Shown piece by piece: positions 1 through 9,182 of a DNA stretch of 64,000 bases. This DNA comes from Fibrobacter sp. (lineage in GTDB: Bacteria; Fibrobacterota; Fibrobacteria; Fibrobacterales; Fibrobacteraceae). Positions within the stretch are counted from its first letter, which is position 1. Every line of letters starts with the position of its first letter. The stretch spans positions 93,502 to 157,501 of the forward strand of contig NZ_JAFWOM010000069.1 of NCBI RefSeq assembly GCF_017545445.1. Reading direction: 5' to 3'. Both the position numbers and the translations under genes were made by a program. The notes beneath the pieces were generated by a model, which searched no databases, was not told the DNA's origin, and saw nothing but the letters and a program-made list of their open reading frames with translations.

Positions 1-963
1 GTTCGTGATAAAGTGCAGTCGAAACTGAATATGTTCGATGAATACACCATGCGAGATTCTTGGTCGCTTGCTGAATTTGTCGGATTTACTGCTGAAGAAG
101 TCCGAGATCTTTGCAACAAGTATTCGGTTGATTTTGAAGAATGTAAACGTTGGTATGACGGCTATAACATCAACGGCATTGAAACCTATAGTCCCGAATC
201 AATTGTTTCGACCATTAGGCGAAAAAAGTTCAAGAGTTATTGGACACAGACTGGCTCTTACGAAGCGTTGCAAAATTATATCCTGATGAATTTTGACGGC
301 ATTTTGGATGACGTGAAAACGATGATTGCCGGCGGATGTGTCCATGTGAATGTGGAAAGTTACCTGAATACGATGACGGACTTCCACAGCAAAGATGACG
401 TGTTTACTTATTTAGTTCACTTGGGATATCTCGCGTATGATGAGGATTCGGAGCGGTGTTACATTCCGAATCGAGAGGTGCGAGACCAGTGGATTTTGTC
501 GGTTCGTCCGGCTCCAGAATACAAACTTCTAATTGAACTTGTAGATTCCAGTAAGCAACTGATGGAAAGTACTATCGAAGGCGATTCTGACGCAGTCGCA
601 GATGCTTTGAACAAAGCTCACGAACAGATTTGTAATAACTTAAATTATAATAACGAAGGGACTTTCCAGTCGGTAATTTGCCTTGCATATTTTTATGCAA
701 ATCTTAAATATACTGTTATCAAGGAATGTCCTGCTGGCAAGGGAGTTGCCGATGTGGTGATGATTCCGTATGTGCCGAATACGCCTGCTCTTGTTATAGA
801 GCTCAAACGAAACCAATGCGAAAAAACTGCACTTACGCAGATTCGTGCAAAGAACTACGGCAATGCTCTTGAAAAGTATTCTGGCGATTTATTGTTTGTC
901 GGTGTGAATTACGACGAAAAGACGAAAGAGCACAAGTGCGTCATTGAAAAGTTCGTGAAGTGA
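1..963 (+). CDS. AAA-ATPase-like / PD-(D/E)XK nuclease-domain protein, 5' truncated
   Basis: The reading frame is open from base 1, so the true start lies upstream of the window; the GTG at 13 is only the first possible internal start. The visible C-terminal part resembles the AAA-ATPase_like + PDDEXK_9 proteins common in Bacteroidota and Fibrobacterota, usually called AAA family ATPase. The nuclease-like core is at the end: GVADVVMIP followed about 10 residues later by LVIELKRN, which matches the D...ExK pattern of the PD-(D/E)XK fold. The ATPase P-loop is not in the window. These proteins are highly paralogous and their cellular role is not established. It ends 7 bp before the next gene on the same strand. 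Family placement is fairly secure; function is unknown. Confidence 0.75.
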   Translation, partial: VRDKVQSKLNMFDEYTMRDSWSLAEFVGFTAEEVRDLCNKYSVDFEECKRWYDGYNINGIETYSPESIVSTIRRKKFKSYWTQTGSYEALQNYILMNFDGILDDVKTMIAGGCVHVNVESYLNTMTDFHSKDDVFTYLVHLGYLAYDEDSERCYIPNREVRDQWILSVRPAPEYKLLIELVDSSKQLMESTIEGDSDAVADALNKAHEQICNNLNYNNEGTFQSVICLAYFYANLKYTVIKECPAGKGVADVVMIPYVPNTPALVIELKRNQCEKTALTQIRAKNYGNALEKYSGDLLFVGVNYDEKTKEHKCVIEKFVK

Positions 964-970
964 ATTCGCT

Positions 971-2062
971 ATGTCCAATTCAAAGCAAATTCGTGTTTGT
1001 CAGGTGCTTCACGGGATTGTGGGCGGGGGGTCGGAACAAGTTGTTTTGAACTATTGTTCACGAATGCGTGATATTCATTTTGATTTGTTGTTCCAGTATG
1101 ATCCGAATCCACAGATTTTGGAACGATTCAATGAGGCTGGATTCAACTGCATTCAGATTCCGGATAAAGTACATCATCCATTTAAACATCTTTGGACGAT
1201 GTTCAAAATGTTTCGCAAGGGCCATTACGATGTGGTTCACAGTCATCTTGATTGGTACATGAACTGCTACGTGTGTTTTTTGGCGATGCTCGCTGGAATA
1301 AAAAAACGAATCGCCCATCATCATCAAGCGTATTCGAAGTGGGGGCTCCTTTGTGCTTTGTTCCGCATCCCCTGCAAATTGTTCGCGACTCATTGGCTTG
1401 CCTGCGGTGAAGCCGCCGCCATTAACGGCTGGGGCAAAAATGCGCTAAAGAAAGGCAAAGTGACGATACTCCCGAATGCCATTGACCCGGAACGGTTTAA
1501 GTTTAGCGAAAAATCTCGCCAAGAAATTCGTGCGAAGTATGGAATTAAGGAAGATGATTTTGTAATTGGGCATGTGGGACGTTTTTTTCCGGAGAAAAAT
1601 CACAAGTTTATTGTTCGATTATTTGAAAGAGTTCTGCGTCAACGTTCTAATTGCTGGCTGTTGCTTGTAGGGAATGGTCCGTTGCAGCAGGAAATTCAGG
1701 AAATGGTGAAAAAGTTAGGATTTGAAAATAGAGTTATATTCGCAGGCTTGCAAAAAGATATAGTTCCATATTATGGTGCGATGGATGTGCTGCTGTTACC
1801 TTCGACTCGCGAAGCGTTCCCCATGACTTTGGTGGAAGCTCAGTATAATGGGTTGCCTTGCGTTGTTAGCGATGCTGTGCCGAAAGAAACTGCGATTACG
1901 GAGAATGTTTATCCATTGCTGATTGATGATATTATGCCTTGGTGTGAAAAACTTGGCTTGATGGAGCTTGTGGTTAATCGCGAACAACCGCAGATAAAAA
2001 GCGGACGATTTGATATAAGAACTTGTTATAAAATGTTAGAATCACTTTATCAGATTCCATAA
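971..2062 (+). CDS. Glycosyltransferase family 4 (GT-B fold)
   Basis: 363 residues. The N-terminus has the GT4 acceptor-domain start (VLHGIVGGGSEQVVLNY). The C-terminal half carries the nucleotide-sugar site: GHVGRFFPEKNH near residue 200 and the EX7E-type motif REAFPMTLVEAQ near residue 280. It should transfer a sugar from an activated donor to a growing surface glycan at the cytoplasmic face of the inner membrane. Donor and acceptor cannot be read from sequence. It is the only plus-strand glycosyltransferase in the cluster, and its last 21 bp overlap the end of the convergent gene at 2042-2755. Confidence 0.88.
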   Translation: MSNSKQIRVCQVLHGIVGGGSEQVVLNYCSRMRDIHFDLLFQYDPNPQILERFNEAGFNCIQIPDKVHHPFKHLWTMFKMFRKGHYDVVHSHLDWYMNCYVCFLAMLAGIKKRIAHHHQAYSKWGLLCALFRIPCKLFATHWLACGEAAAINGWGKNALKKGKVTILPNAIDPERFKFSEKSRQEIRAKYGIKEDDFVIGHVGRFFPEKNHKFIVRLFERVLRQRSNCWLLLVGNGPLQQEIQEMVKKLGFENRVIFAGLQKDIVPYYGAMDVLLLPSTREAFPMTLVEAQYNGLPCVVSDAVPKETAITENVYPLLIDDIMPWCEKLGLMELVVNREQPQIKSGRFDIRTCYKMLESLYQIP

Positions 2063-2755
2063 TTTTAGAATCAGTTTTTTCCCAAAAATTTGAATCAATA
2101 AATTTGCGAAGCGTTGCTTCGGGCCAATCCAAGAAGCTGCGTAATGATGTATTGTGCGTGTGTTCTCTGAAATTTGAATTTTGCCAAACTCGGAAGGTTT
2201 GGGACAAAAGTAATCTGGCGGGTATATGTAAACCCCTTCAAATTCGATGATTCCAGTTTGGGACTGTAGTCCTTTTTTTAATAGATGTTCGGAAAAATAT
2301 TCAACAATCGTCTTCTTGTTAAGTTCACCGTCGGAAGTTTCGAATTGCAGATTTGCGTATATGTCCAGCATTTCTTTTAATAGATGAAATTTGGGCTCGC
2401 AGGCAAATCCAAGACCGGGGTTGCATGCGAAGTAACTCTCATTTTCGCGACCGAAATAAGCTCCTTTTGCGAGAATGTCGTCCATGGGTTTGATGACTTC
2501 TACATCTGTATCGAAATAGATTCCGCCATTTTCATATAGAGTTTTAAATCGAGCGTAATCGCTGACAAAAGCGTATTTTTTGTGCTTGTAAGCTTGCGCT
2601 GTATATGGAATAGAGTTTACGTCAAAATTATCTTCGTTCCATTCCTTGATCTCATAATCAGGAAAAAACTTTCGCCAAGATGCAATGCATTTTTGTGCTA
2701 ATGGCGGAAGTGGATTGTGACCAAACCAGCAGTAATGTATGACTTTGGGAATCAT
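2042..2755 (-). CDS. GT32-type (OCH1-like) glycosyltransferase
   Basis: 237 residues. It starts with MIPKVIHYCWFG and carries a DXD-type motif in GGIYFDTDVEVIKP near residue 80, both hallmarks of the Gly_transf_sug (GT32/capsular polysaccharide) family, which uses UDP- or GDP-sugars with a metal ion. It is the most downstream gene of the long minus-strand glycosyltransferase series, 13 bp after the stop of the upstream GT2 gene. Its 3' end overlaps the plus-strand GT4 gene by 21 bp. The exact sugar is unknown. Confidence 0.85.
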   Translation of the reverse strand: MIPKVIHYCWFGHNPLPPLAQKCIASWRKFFPDYEIKEWNEDNFDVNSIPYTAQAYKHKKYAFVSDYARFKTLYENGGIYFDTDVEVIKPMDDILAKGAYFGRENESYFACNPGLGFACEPKFHLLKEMLDIYANLQFETSDGELNKKTIVEYFSEHLLKKGLQSQTGIIEFEGVYIYPPDYFCPKPSEFGKIQISENTRTIHHYAASWIGPKQRFANLLIQIFGKKLILKLWNLIK

Positions 2756-2768
2756 TTGGAATACTTGA

Positions 2769-3641
2769 CTAAAAAGTGTGGTTGTATAGTGATAATAGTA
2801 TTGAGGCTAAAAGTACGGATGCTCTTGAAACGCCTAATTTTTTTGCTGTTTGATGTATAGATTCTGTTTTGCAAACAGCATGTCGATATATGCCAATTGC
2901 GAGAAATCGATCTCTCCACGAATTAGGAAATGCCTCTAGTTGTCCCTTAGCCCAAAGTAAACGACCTTGAGGATTACGTTTGTCTTTAGAGTTATCTTTT
3001 GTTAGTCCGCCTTCTAAATAGGAGCAGATGTAAATGATTTCGTTGAACCAGCGTAGGTAATAACCATCTCGCGCGATGGCGTTCCATACAATCTCTTCAG
3101 AAATGAAGTTTTCTCCAGGAATTTCAGGAAACGGATATTTTTTTAGGACTTCAGTAAAATAAATTTCGGCTTTGTCACCTTCTAGATGGTATTTTCGGCG
3201 TTCCGTATTTTTTGCATCAACAAAATCAGTGGAAGGCTGTTGGCCGATGACTTTATTATTTGTGAAACCGCGTAATCCTGCAATTCCACACCATTTGTGT
3301 GATGCGTCTAAAGTTGTGACCCATTGGTTGATTTTCTCAATTGTATTAGGGAGTAATGTGTCATCGGAATCTACAATGAAGAATAATTCTCCGTTTGCGT
3401 TTTGAACCCCACGATTTATTGCTCTATGTTTCCCTCCGTTTTCCTGTTTTAAGTAGCGAATAGGGAATGGATGTTGTTTCGAAAGTAATTCAGAGAAATA
3501 TTCATCGGTGTCATCCGTGCTACCATCATCCACAACCAACCATTCGAAACTTTTATTGGATTGTGCTAAAAGCGATTGATAGAGGTAGTCTATCAATTGC
3601 CTGCGGTTGTAAGTGGGGGTGAAGACGGTGATGAAGGACAT
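2769..3641 (-). CDS. GT2 glycosyltransferase
   Basis: 290 residues, GT-A fold of family 2. The N-terminus reads ITVFTPTYNRRQLI, then WLVVDDGSTDDT and the metal-binding FIVDSDD near residue 92. There is no membrane segment, so it is probably a soluble or peripheral enzyme adding one sugar to the lipid-linked repeat unit. It lies 1 bp from the next GT2 upstream (3643-4695), so they are very likely co-transcribed. Sugar specificity cannot be told. Confidence 0.88.
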   Translation of the reverse strand: MSFITVFTPTYNRRQLIDYLYQSLLAQSNKSFEWLVVDDGSTDDTDEYFSELLSKQHPFPIRYLKQENGGKHRAINRGVQNANGELFFIVDSDDTLLPNTIEKINQWVTTLDASHKWCGIAGLRGFTNNKVIGQQPSTDFVDAKNTERRKYHLEGDKAEIYFTEVLKKYPFPEIPGENFISEEIVWNAIARDGYYLRWFNEIIYICSYLEGGLTKDNSKDKRNPQGRLLWAKGQLEAFPNSWRDRFLAIGIYRHAVCKTESIHQTAKKLGVSRASVLLASILLSLYNHTF

Positions 3642-3642
3642 T

Positions 3643-4695
3643 CTAGTAGTTTTTGAAAGACTCGATGAACTGTTGAATATGCCATTTTTTACTAACTAAA
3701 AGCAGAGTCCAAAATGCTTTTTTCCTGCAAAGATGGCATGCAATTTTTTCGGTAAGGGTAAAACAGTGTCTATTGAAATTAATGAGGGATTCTTTACAAT
3801 AAGGGTTGTTTAAAAAAGATAAAAATGTTGATTTCCTTTGGTTTGTAGAAATGTTTTTGTCGGGTCTATAAATACATTTATCTAGAGTATATAAAATACA
3901 TTGAATAGTTCTGTTGTAAAATAGTTCTGTAGGAATTAAATCTGAATACATCTTTGCTATATTGTTGATGGATTCTAGATAAAAATAAATCTCATTCTCA
4001 TAATTTGCTTTATAGGTTTGGGATGCGGAATTGAATCTACAGACTTGAATGTAAAAATGAGAATTTGCCAAATAAGAAATTTTATTTGTTTTTAAAAAGG
4101 CGTTTAAACAGAAATATTGATCTTCGGAATAATGTAATTCGGTTTGAAATAGTATGTTGTTTTCCTGAATGAATAATCGGCGGTATGCTTTACAACATAC
4201 TCCAGCTAGTATAAGACCGTTGTTGTTTTTGGGAAAATATAATCTTGTAAGCATGTTTCTATACTGAATAGGCGATGCTATAGAAATGTCATGTTTGTAT
4301 AGATGGTAATGAAAAATATTGTTCTTTTTTTGGGAAACCTGTTCGAATAATAAAATGTCAGAATTCCATTCTTTTGCTTTATTATATATTTTTTCACAAA
4401 AAGTTTCTGTAATTCGATCATCGCTATCCACAAAGGTTATATATTCGCCTTTTGCTTGTTTTATACCGAAATTGCGCGTCGCAGATACCCCGCAATGGTC
4501 ATGTTTGAAAAATTTGAACCTAGAATCTCTTGTGGCATATTCTTCACAAACTGAACATTCCGTTTCTGGAGCTCCATCAGAAACAACGATAAATTCGCAT
4601 TCCTGCATAGTTTGGGCGACTAATGAATCTAAACATGCTCGTAGATATTTTAGTGGAACTTTATAAACGGGAATGATAACTGAAATTTTAATCAT
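3643..4695 (-). CDS. GT2 glycosyltransferase
   Basis: 350 residues. Family 2 motifs are ISVIIPVYKVPLKYLRACLDS, FIVVSDGAPE and ITFVDSDDRI near residue 90. The C-terminal half is AT-rich and not recognisable beyond the family. It sits in the tight minus-strand glycosyltransferase run, 3 bp after the upstream gene and 1 bp before the downstream one. It probably extends the O-antigen or capsule repeat unit. Confidence 0.86.
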   Translation of the reverse strand: MIKISVIIPVYKVPLKYLRACLDSLVAQTMQECEFIVVSDGAPETECSVCEEYATRDSRFKFFKHDHCGVSATRNFGIKQAKGEYITFVDSDDRITETFCEKIYNKAKEWNSDILLFEQVSQKKNNIFHYHLYKHDISIASPIQYRNMLTRLYFPKNNNGLILAGVCCKAYRRLFIQENNILFQTELHYSEDQYFCLNAFLKTNKISYLANSHFYIQVCRFNSASQTYKANYENEIYFYLESINNIAKMYSDLIPTELFYNRTIQCILYTLDKCIYRPDKNISTNQRKSTFLSFLNNPYCKESLINFNRHCFTLTEKIACHLCRKKAFWTLLLVSKKWHIQQFIESFKNY

Positions 4696-4698
4696 AAA

Positions 4699-5664
4699 TC
4701 AAAATTCCTTTCTAATGTGGAAAGGGAGTTTTCTGCAGAGAATGTATAGAAAAGGAAATTTGGAAAATATCTTTAAAAAGAATTTATGAAATAAAGGAAC
4801 TTGGGAAAAACTTTCTTCCTGAGTGTATTTTTGAAAATCAGAAAGATGTTTTTTTGCTTTGATTGGTGTTTTATTAGATTCAAACCAATAAGCGCATAGC
4901 AGTTGCCAACAAAGAGGAACGATTAATAATGGTAACAAGTCTTTTTCGTTTTTATCTTTAAAAAAAAGATAGCGTTGTTCAAAGACTTCAAGAACATCCC
5001 ATGGATGGCGGCTTCCTGTTATACTATTGGAATGTCGAAAATAGTAGTATAGAATGCAGTTTGTATATACAATCTTTTTTGAATGGTAAAATAGAATGTA
5101 TGTTGTGTATTCGTCTTCGTGATATTTCCCAATTGGAAAATGCAGATTGGAAAATAATTCTTTTCTGTAGAGTTTTCCACAAGAAATTGTAAATGCTATA
5201 TGGTCTTGTGAAAATAAGTGATAAAGGGCTTCTTTTGAAGAATATATTTGTATTTTAGAAATGTTGTTAGGCTTATTGCAAATGTCGTTTGTTTGAATAT
5301 TTTCTCCAATGGCAATATCTGCATTTTCTTTAATCGCTAATTCAAGTAAAATTTCAATATATTTTTCATCAACCCAATCGTCGCTATCTACAAACGAAAT
5401 ATATTCGCCCTTGCAAATGTTAAGACCTGCATTCCGAGCGTCAGAAAGTCCACCGTTTCTTTTGTGAATGACTATGATGCGGTTGTCTTTTACTGCGTAC
5501 TCATCACAGATTTGTGGGCAACTGTCAGGAGAACCGTCGTCAACGAGAATAATCTCGAGATTTGTATAGGTTTGATTGACGATGCTGTTCAGGCAACGTC
5601 GAAGATAGGGCTCGACTTTATAGATTGGAATGATTATAGATATTAAGGAATTTGGTTTTTGCAT
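4699..5664 (-). CDS. GT2 glycosyltransferase, paralogue of the gene at 6679-7623
   Basis: 321 residues. Family 2 motifs: ISIIIPIYKVEPYLRRCL, IILVDDGSPD and ISFVDSDDWVDE. The first ~120 residues are nearly identical to those of the gene at 6679-7623, while the C-terminal acceptor halves differ. This suggests duplication followed by C-terminal divergence or exchange, which would change the acceptor while keeping the donor side. It belongs to the same minus-strand run; function within the glycan pathway is inferred from context. Confidence 0.87.
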   Translation of the reverse strand: MQKPNSLISIIIPIYKVEPYLRRCLNSIVNQTYTNLEIILVDDGSPDSCPQICDEYAVKDNRIIVIHKRNGGLSDARNAGLNICKGEYISFVDSDDWVDEKYIEILLELAIKENADIAIGENIQTNDICNKPNNISKIQIYSSKEALYHLFSQDHIAFTISCGKLYRKELFSNLHFPIGKYHEDEYTTYILFYHSKKIVYTNCILYYYFRHSNSITGSRHPWDVLEVFEQRYLFFKDKNEKDLLPLLIVPLCWQLLCAYWFESNKTPIKAKKHLSDFQKYTQEESFSQVPLFHKFFLKIFSKFPFLYILCRKLPFHIRKEF

Positions 5665-5678
5665 CGATGTTAATTATT

Positions 5679-6686
5679 TTATGAATGAAATAATTGTTTT
5701 TTCCCAATGGCAAATTTTAATTTTGAATAAAAATTAAAATTTATTCCGGTTATGTTCCAAATGAAAGGAAAAAAATGAAGGGCTTTATTAATTTCAGTCC
5801 AAAGGTGGGGTTGTGTGTGTTTTATTGAGCTATATAAAATTTTCATGTCCTTATTGTCTGTATCATTTGAAATAATATTAAATAATACCATGCCGTAATA
5901 TCTGATTAGCTGATTTAGCATTATGTTGTATTCGATTGAATTTAGGTACATAGGGGTTTTATTTAAAATGGAATTTATTACCATTGCTAAGTGGTGCCTG
6001 TTTTTTTCAAATTGAGCAGTTTCCATTGATTGGCCTTCTCTCCCTAGACGATATTGGTATAATTCTAAATTAAAGAAGATAAAGGTTTTTGAGTATTGTA
6101 GGGGAATGAGGTAGTATTCCATATCAGTATAGCATACACCTTCTAAAAGCGTTAAATGATGGTTTTTTAGAAGTTCTAATCGGTAGGTCATGGAATGCAT
6201 GCTTAAAATACCACTGATATCGTTAATATTTTTGCTTCGAAGGTTGTTTATTAGAAATAGGTTGTTTTCTTCTATGTTAAGAGAAAAAATTTTTTTTTGA
6301 TTTGTAATTTCAGTTCGTGGGGTAATGACTAAATCTGCATTTGTTGTTTTTAGTTTTTTTATAAAATCTATAAGTGCATCGGTATTAACCCAGTCATCAG
6401 CATCTAGGGGCCTAAAATATTTGCCTTTAGCAATGCTTAATCCTGCGTTTATGCAAGAACCATAATGACCATTGGGTTTGTCAATTATAGTTATGATGTC
6501 AGGTCTTCTTTTTTCGTATTCTTGCATTATCTGAAGAGAGTAATCTGTGCTACCGTCATTGACTAATATTATATCCAAATTAGAAGGAACGTCTTCTTTT
6601 GTTATTGAATCTAGACAGCTGTGTAAATATTTCTCCATATTATATGTAGGGACCACAATGGATAGTATTTTTTCTGAATTATTCAT
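5679..6686 (-). CDS. GT2 glycosyltransferase
   Basis: 335 residues. N-terminal motifs are LSIVVPTYNMEKYLHSCLDS, IILVNDGSTD and RPLDADDWVN (the DxD position reads DAD). The start codon overlaps the stop of the upstream GT2 gene by 8 bp, so the two are translationally coupled. The gene is strongly AT-rich compared with the housekeeping genes further right, in line with horizontal origin of the glycan cluster. Confidence 0.86.
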   Translation of the reverse strand: MNNSEKILSIVVPTYNMEKYLHSCLDSITKEDVPSNLDIILVNDGSTDYSLQIMQEYEKRRPDIITIIDKPNGHYGSCINAGLSIAKGKYFRPLDADDWVNTDALIDFIKKLKTTNADLVITPRTEITNQKKIFSLNIEENNLFLINNLRSKNINDISGILSMHSMTYRLELLKNHHLTLLEGVCYTDMEYYLIPLQYSKTFIFFNLELYQYRLGREGQSMETAQFEKNRHHLAMVINSILNKTPMYLNSIEYNIMLNQLIRYYGMVLFNIISNDTDNKDMKILYSSIKHTQPHLWTEINKALHFFPFIWNITGINFNFYSKLKFAIGKKQLFHS

Positions 6687-7623
6687 GAATTTTACTAAAA
6701 GTAGAAGTGATGTTTTTTAAGATAATAAAAAAAAGAGGAAACTTAAGACTAACATATAGTATTAATGTTAGGATAGAGTGCGGTTTATTAGGGTATTTAT
6801 TGAAAAAATATCTTGCGTAAAAAATTTTTTGGGGGTCTGATGTGTTTTTGTATGCCCAAAGACAGTCCCAACATATTTTAGGGTACATTAAATGTGTTTG
6901 CTGTGGATGTCTCTTCATTAAGTATTTATATAAAAGTATTTGAGGCTCTAATGCATGAATGGGATCTTTAGTCATTCCCATAATGCTATTGGGGCGTTGA
7001 AAGTAATAATAAATGACGTTATTGGAGAAACATATTTTTTTTGAAAGATCATATAAAATATGACTTAGGTACGCGTCTTCGTATAATTTCCCTTTGGGAA
7101 ATCTCAAAGATTTCCAAAGATTTCTCTTGTATATTTTTCCCCATGAAACAGTAAATGTAAGGCTGTTTTTTCCAAAAAGATTTTCTATAGCTTGAATTGA
7201 ATTTAGTGATGAATACTCTGATTGTAATACTGTTTGACTCGCAATATTGTTGGTTGTTTTTTCATGCTTTCCAACTGCAATATCTGCATTTTCTTTTATC
7301 GCTAAATCAAGTAAAATTTCAATATATTTTTCATCAACCCAGTCATCGCTATCTACAAACGAAATATACTCGCCTTTGCAAATGTCAAGGCCTGCATTTC
7401 TTGCGTCGGATAGTCCGCCATTTTCTTTATGGATGACAACGATGCGTTTGTCTTTTGCTGCGTATTCGTCGCAAATTTGTGGACAATTATCAGGAGAGCC
7501 GTCATCCACAAGGATGATTTCCAAATTTGTATAGGTCTGGTTGACTATACTATCTAAACAACGTCGCAGGTATGGCTCGACTTTGTAAATGGGGACAATG
7601 ATGGAGACTAAAGGCTGGGGCAT
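6679..7623 (-). CDS. GT2 glycosyltransferase, paralogue of the gene at 4699-5664
   Basis: 314 residues. Motifs VSIIVPIYKVEPYLRRCL, IILVDDGSPD and SFVDSDDWVDE. A good ribosome site (AGGAG, 7 bp before the ATG) marks this as the first gene of the GT2 block; it starts 9 bp downstream of the end of hipA. Its N-terminal donor domain is almost the same as in 4699-5664, while the C-terminal part is unrelated in detail. Confidence 0.87.
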   Translation of the reverse strand: MPQPLVSIIVPIYKVEPYLRRCLDSIVNQTYTNLEIILVDDGSPDNCPQICDEYAAKDKRIVVIHKENGGLSDARNAGLDICKGEYISFVDSDDWVDEKYIEILLDLAIKENADIAVGKHEKTTNNIASQTVLQSEYSSLNSIQAIENLFGKNSLTFTVSWGKIYKRNLWKSLRFPKGKLYEDAYLSHILYDLSKKICFSNNVIYYYFQRPNSIMGMTKDPIHALEPQILLYKYLMKRHPQQTHLMYPKICWDCLWAYKNTSDPQKIFYARYFFNKYPNKPHSILTLILYVSLKFPLFFIILKNITSTFSKIHE

Positions 7624-7632
7624 TTTTTTCTC

Positions 7633-8865
7633 CTATATTGTCCTTATCAGCTTGTGCTGAATAGTTTCTAGTATGTCGCTATGTTTTTTAAGAATGGGGT
7701 CGTTCTTGATGATTTCGAATGCATTGTCGATTTTTTCGACGAGGCCATTGAATGTGTCTAGAATTGTTTTGGGCTTTAATCCGATTTGATTTCCCAGCAT
7801 TTCAAAATCGGCCTGATTTACTTTTTGAATTTCGTAATGCTTGCCGATTTTCATTGAAAGCTTTTGCGTGAGGTTTGGGTAGGCTAGAGTACAAACCGTA
7901 TCGTACATGGGCGTCAGTTTCACAGAATTGTCTTGGAATATCAAAGAATAGTTTTTCCCATGGGCGTCGCAGTTCCCGATAATGAAGTTGAAAAGTAGGT
8001 ATTGCAAGAATGCGCGTGTTTCTAGCAAAGGAATAGTAGTCTGTGTTTTTATGAGCGTGTATATGTCTGCGATACTTGGACCACCGTCGTTCTGGTATTT
8101 GTTGTTGCTCAATATTCCGAGTGCTTGGCAGGCGTCTTCTTGGTGCAGGCGTGATATCTCGTTGCCTTTGCAGAGGCGGTCATAACGCTCTATTAAGAGA
8201 AATTCTACGTCCTCAATCTGTATAAGTTTTGTATTTGGAACTTGCAATCCGGATTGTTCTGCCAACTTCATGCAGATGTATTCATTGGCAGATAGTGTAG
8301 AAAGTGTACCTTGCCCTGTGGGTTTGACGATATGAGTCGATGGGGCTCCATTTTTAGGCATATAAAATTTCCCGTTTTTATAGGCGAGGGGGAGCTTTTC
8401 TTGTGCTCCGGCAAGTGAAAGACGGAGCTTTTCTTTGGCCTTGAGTAAGGGGCGGGCGTCTATGTTTCTGATGTACTCGACTAAATTCTTTTGAGATAAT
8501 GTTTCGTAATTTTCTGGTGAAAAAGTATAAGTGCTTTGGATCTTGTTTTGTTCACCTTCAGGCAGAATTGAGACCATTCCGGCGCATTCTCCGCCGAGTT
8601 CCTTAAGTAGTTTGAGAGTGCTTGTCTCGGAAACATGTAAATAGTCGGAAATTCTTTTTTTGACATCTCCTTCTGGTAAAAGTCCTTCGAAAAATGGTAA
8701 GCACTTTTTTTGAGGATATTCATTCGTGCTCAACGGAAGCGAAAGGGAAAGCGGTGGAAGCCCTGCTTCGATATAGGCCGGATCGTATGAAAAGACGACT
8801 CCGTTTTGGGCCGTAGATGTCAGGTGACCCGCTAGATTTTCGCCTAGATAGACCGACAACTTCAT
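7633..8865 (-). CDS. hipA: HipA family toxin kinase
   Basis: 410 residues, usual HipA length. Known HipA proteins are Ser/Thr kinases of the PI3/4-kinase-like fold that phosphorylate GltX or related targets and cause growth arrest. The N-terminal HipA_N couple domain (residues 1-105) is followed by the Gly-rich loop SLAGAQEKLP (150-160), whose Ser is the usual autophosphorylation position. HIVKP (178-182) holds the ATP lysine, GNCDAHGKN (297-305) the catalytic Asp300 and Asn305, and Asp322 is the metal-binding Asp. All key residues are present, so it should be active. The start overlaps hipB by 4 bp. Confidence 0.92.
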   Translation of the reverse strand: MKLSVYLGENLAGHLTSTAQNGVVFSYDPAYIEAGLPPLSLSLPLSTNEYPQKKCLPFFEGLLPEGDVKKRISDYLHVSETSTLKLLKELGGECAGMVSILPEGEQNKIQSTYTFSPENYETLSQKNLVEYIRNIDARPLLKAKEKLRLSLAGAQEKLPLAYKNGKFYMPKNGAPSTHIVKPTGQGTLSTLSANEYICMKLAEQSGLQVPNTKLIQIEDVEFLLIERYDRLCKGNEISRLHQEDACQALGILSNNKYQNDGGPSIADIYTLIKTQTTIPLLETRAFLQYLLFNFIIGNCDAHGKNYSLIFQDNSVKLTPMYDTVCTLAYPNLTQKLSMKIGKHYEIQKVNQADFEMLGNQIGLKPKTILDTFNGLVEKIDNAFEIIKNDPILKKHSDILETIQHKLIRTI

Positions 8866-9083
8866 TTGCTATCTCCGTTTTCGCTAACCTGGATTTTGAG
8901 GCCTAACATCAACATCACATGAAGAACTTTTTCTAGGTGAAGGGTCTGTTTGCCATTTTCAAGTTCCGAGAAAAAACGGAGTCCGACACCACAAAATGCA
9001 GCGCATTCTGCTTGCGTTAGTTTGAGGCTTTTGCGTCTATTCTTTATTGCTGCCGAAATGTCTTTTGCACTTTGGATGTCCAT
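8862..9083 (-). CDS. hipB: HipB-like HTH antitoxin
   Basis: 73 residues, almost entirely a Cro/C1-type helix-turn-helix (LTQAECAAFCGVGLRFFSELENGKQT). In characterised systems HipB binds HipA and represses the shared promoter. The stop overlaps the hipA start by 4 bp, so translation is coupled. Two perfect TTCCCG-AA-CGGGAA palindromes lie 16 and 59 bp upstream of its start and are the probable operators. The module is wedged between the pyruvyl transferase and the GT2 block. Confidence 0.9.
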   Translation of the reverse strand: MDIQSAKDISAAIKNRRKSLKLTQAECAAFCGVGLRFFSELENGKQTLHLEKVLHVMLMLGLKIQVSENGDSK

Positions 9084-9096
9084 GTCTTAAATATAA

Positions 9097-9167
9097 TATT
9101 CCCGAACGGGAAAATCAATAAGGACTACTGCAAAATATGCGAAAATATTCCCGAACGGGAATATTTT
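9097..9167 (-). promoter_or_regulatory. Paired palindromic operators of hipBA
   Basis: Two inverted repeats share the core TTCCCG-AA-CGGGAA, at 9099-9112 and 9148-9161. The second extends to perfect 12-bp arms (9142-9153 and 9156-9167). Their centres are 49 bp apart. Nothing else lies in this gap, so they are the likely HipB binding sites controlling hipBA. The distal site is also close to the 3' end of the pyruvyl transferase gene (ends at 9183). Confidence 0.8.
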
Positions 9168-9182
9168 TTGAGGACTAGGATT

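Noticed and set aside
971..2755. 21-bp overlap of convergent glycosyltransferase genes as a possible regulatory antisense pair
   Set aside because: Short convergent overlaps are common; nothing else supports regulation.
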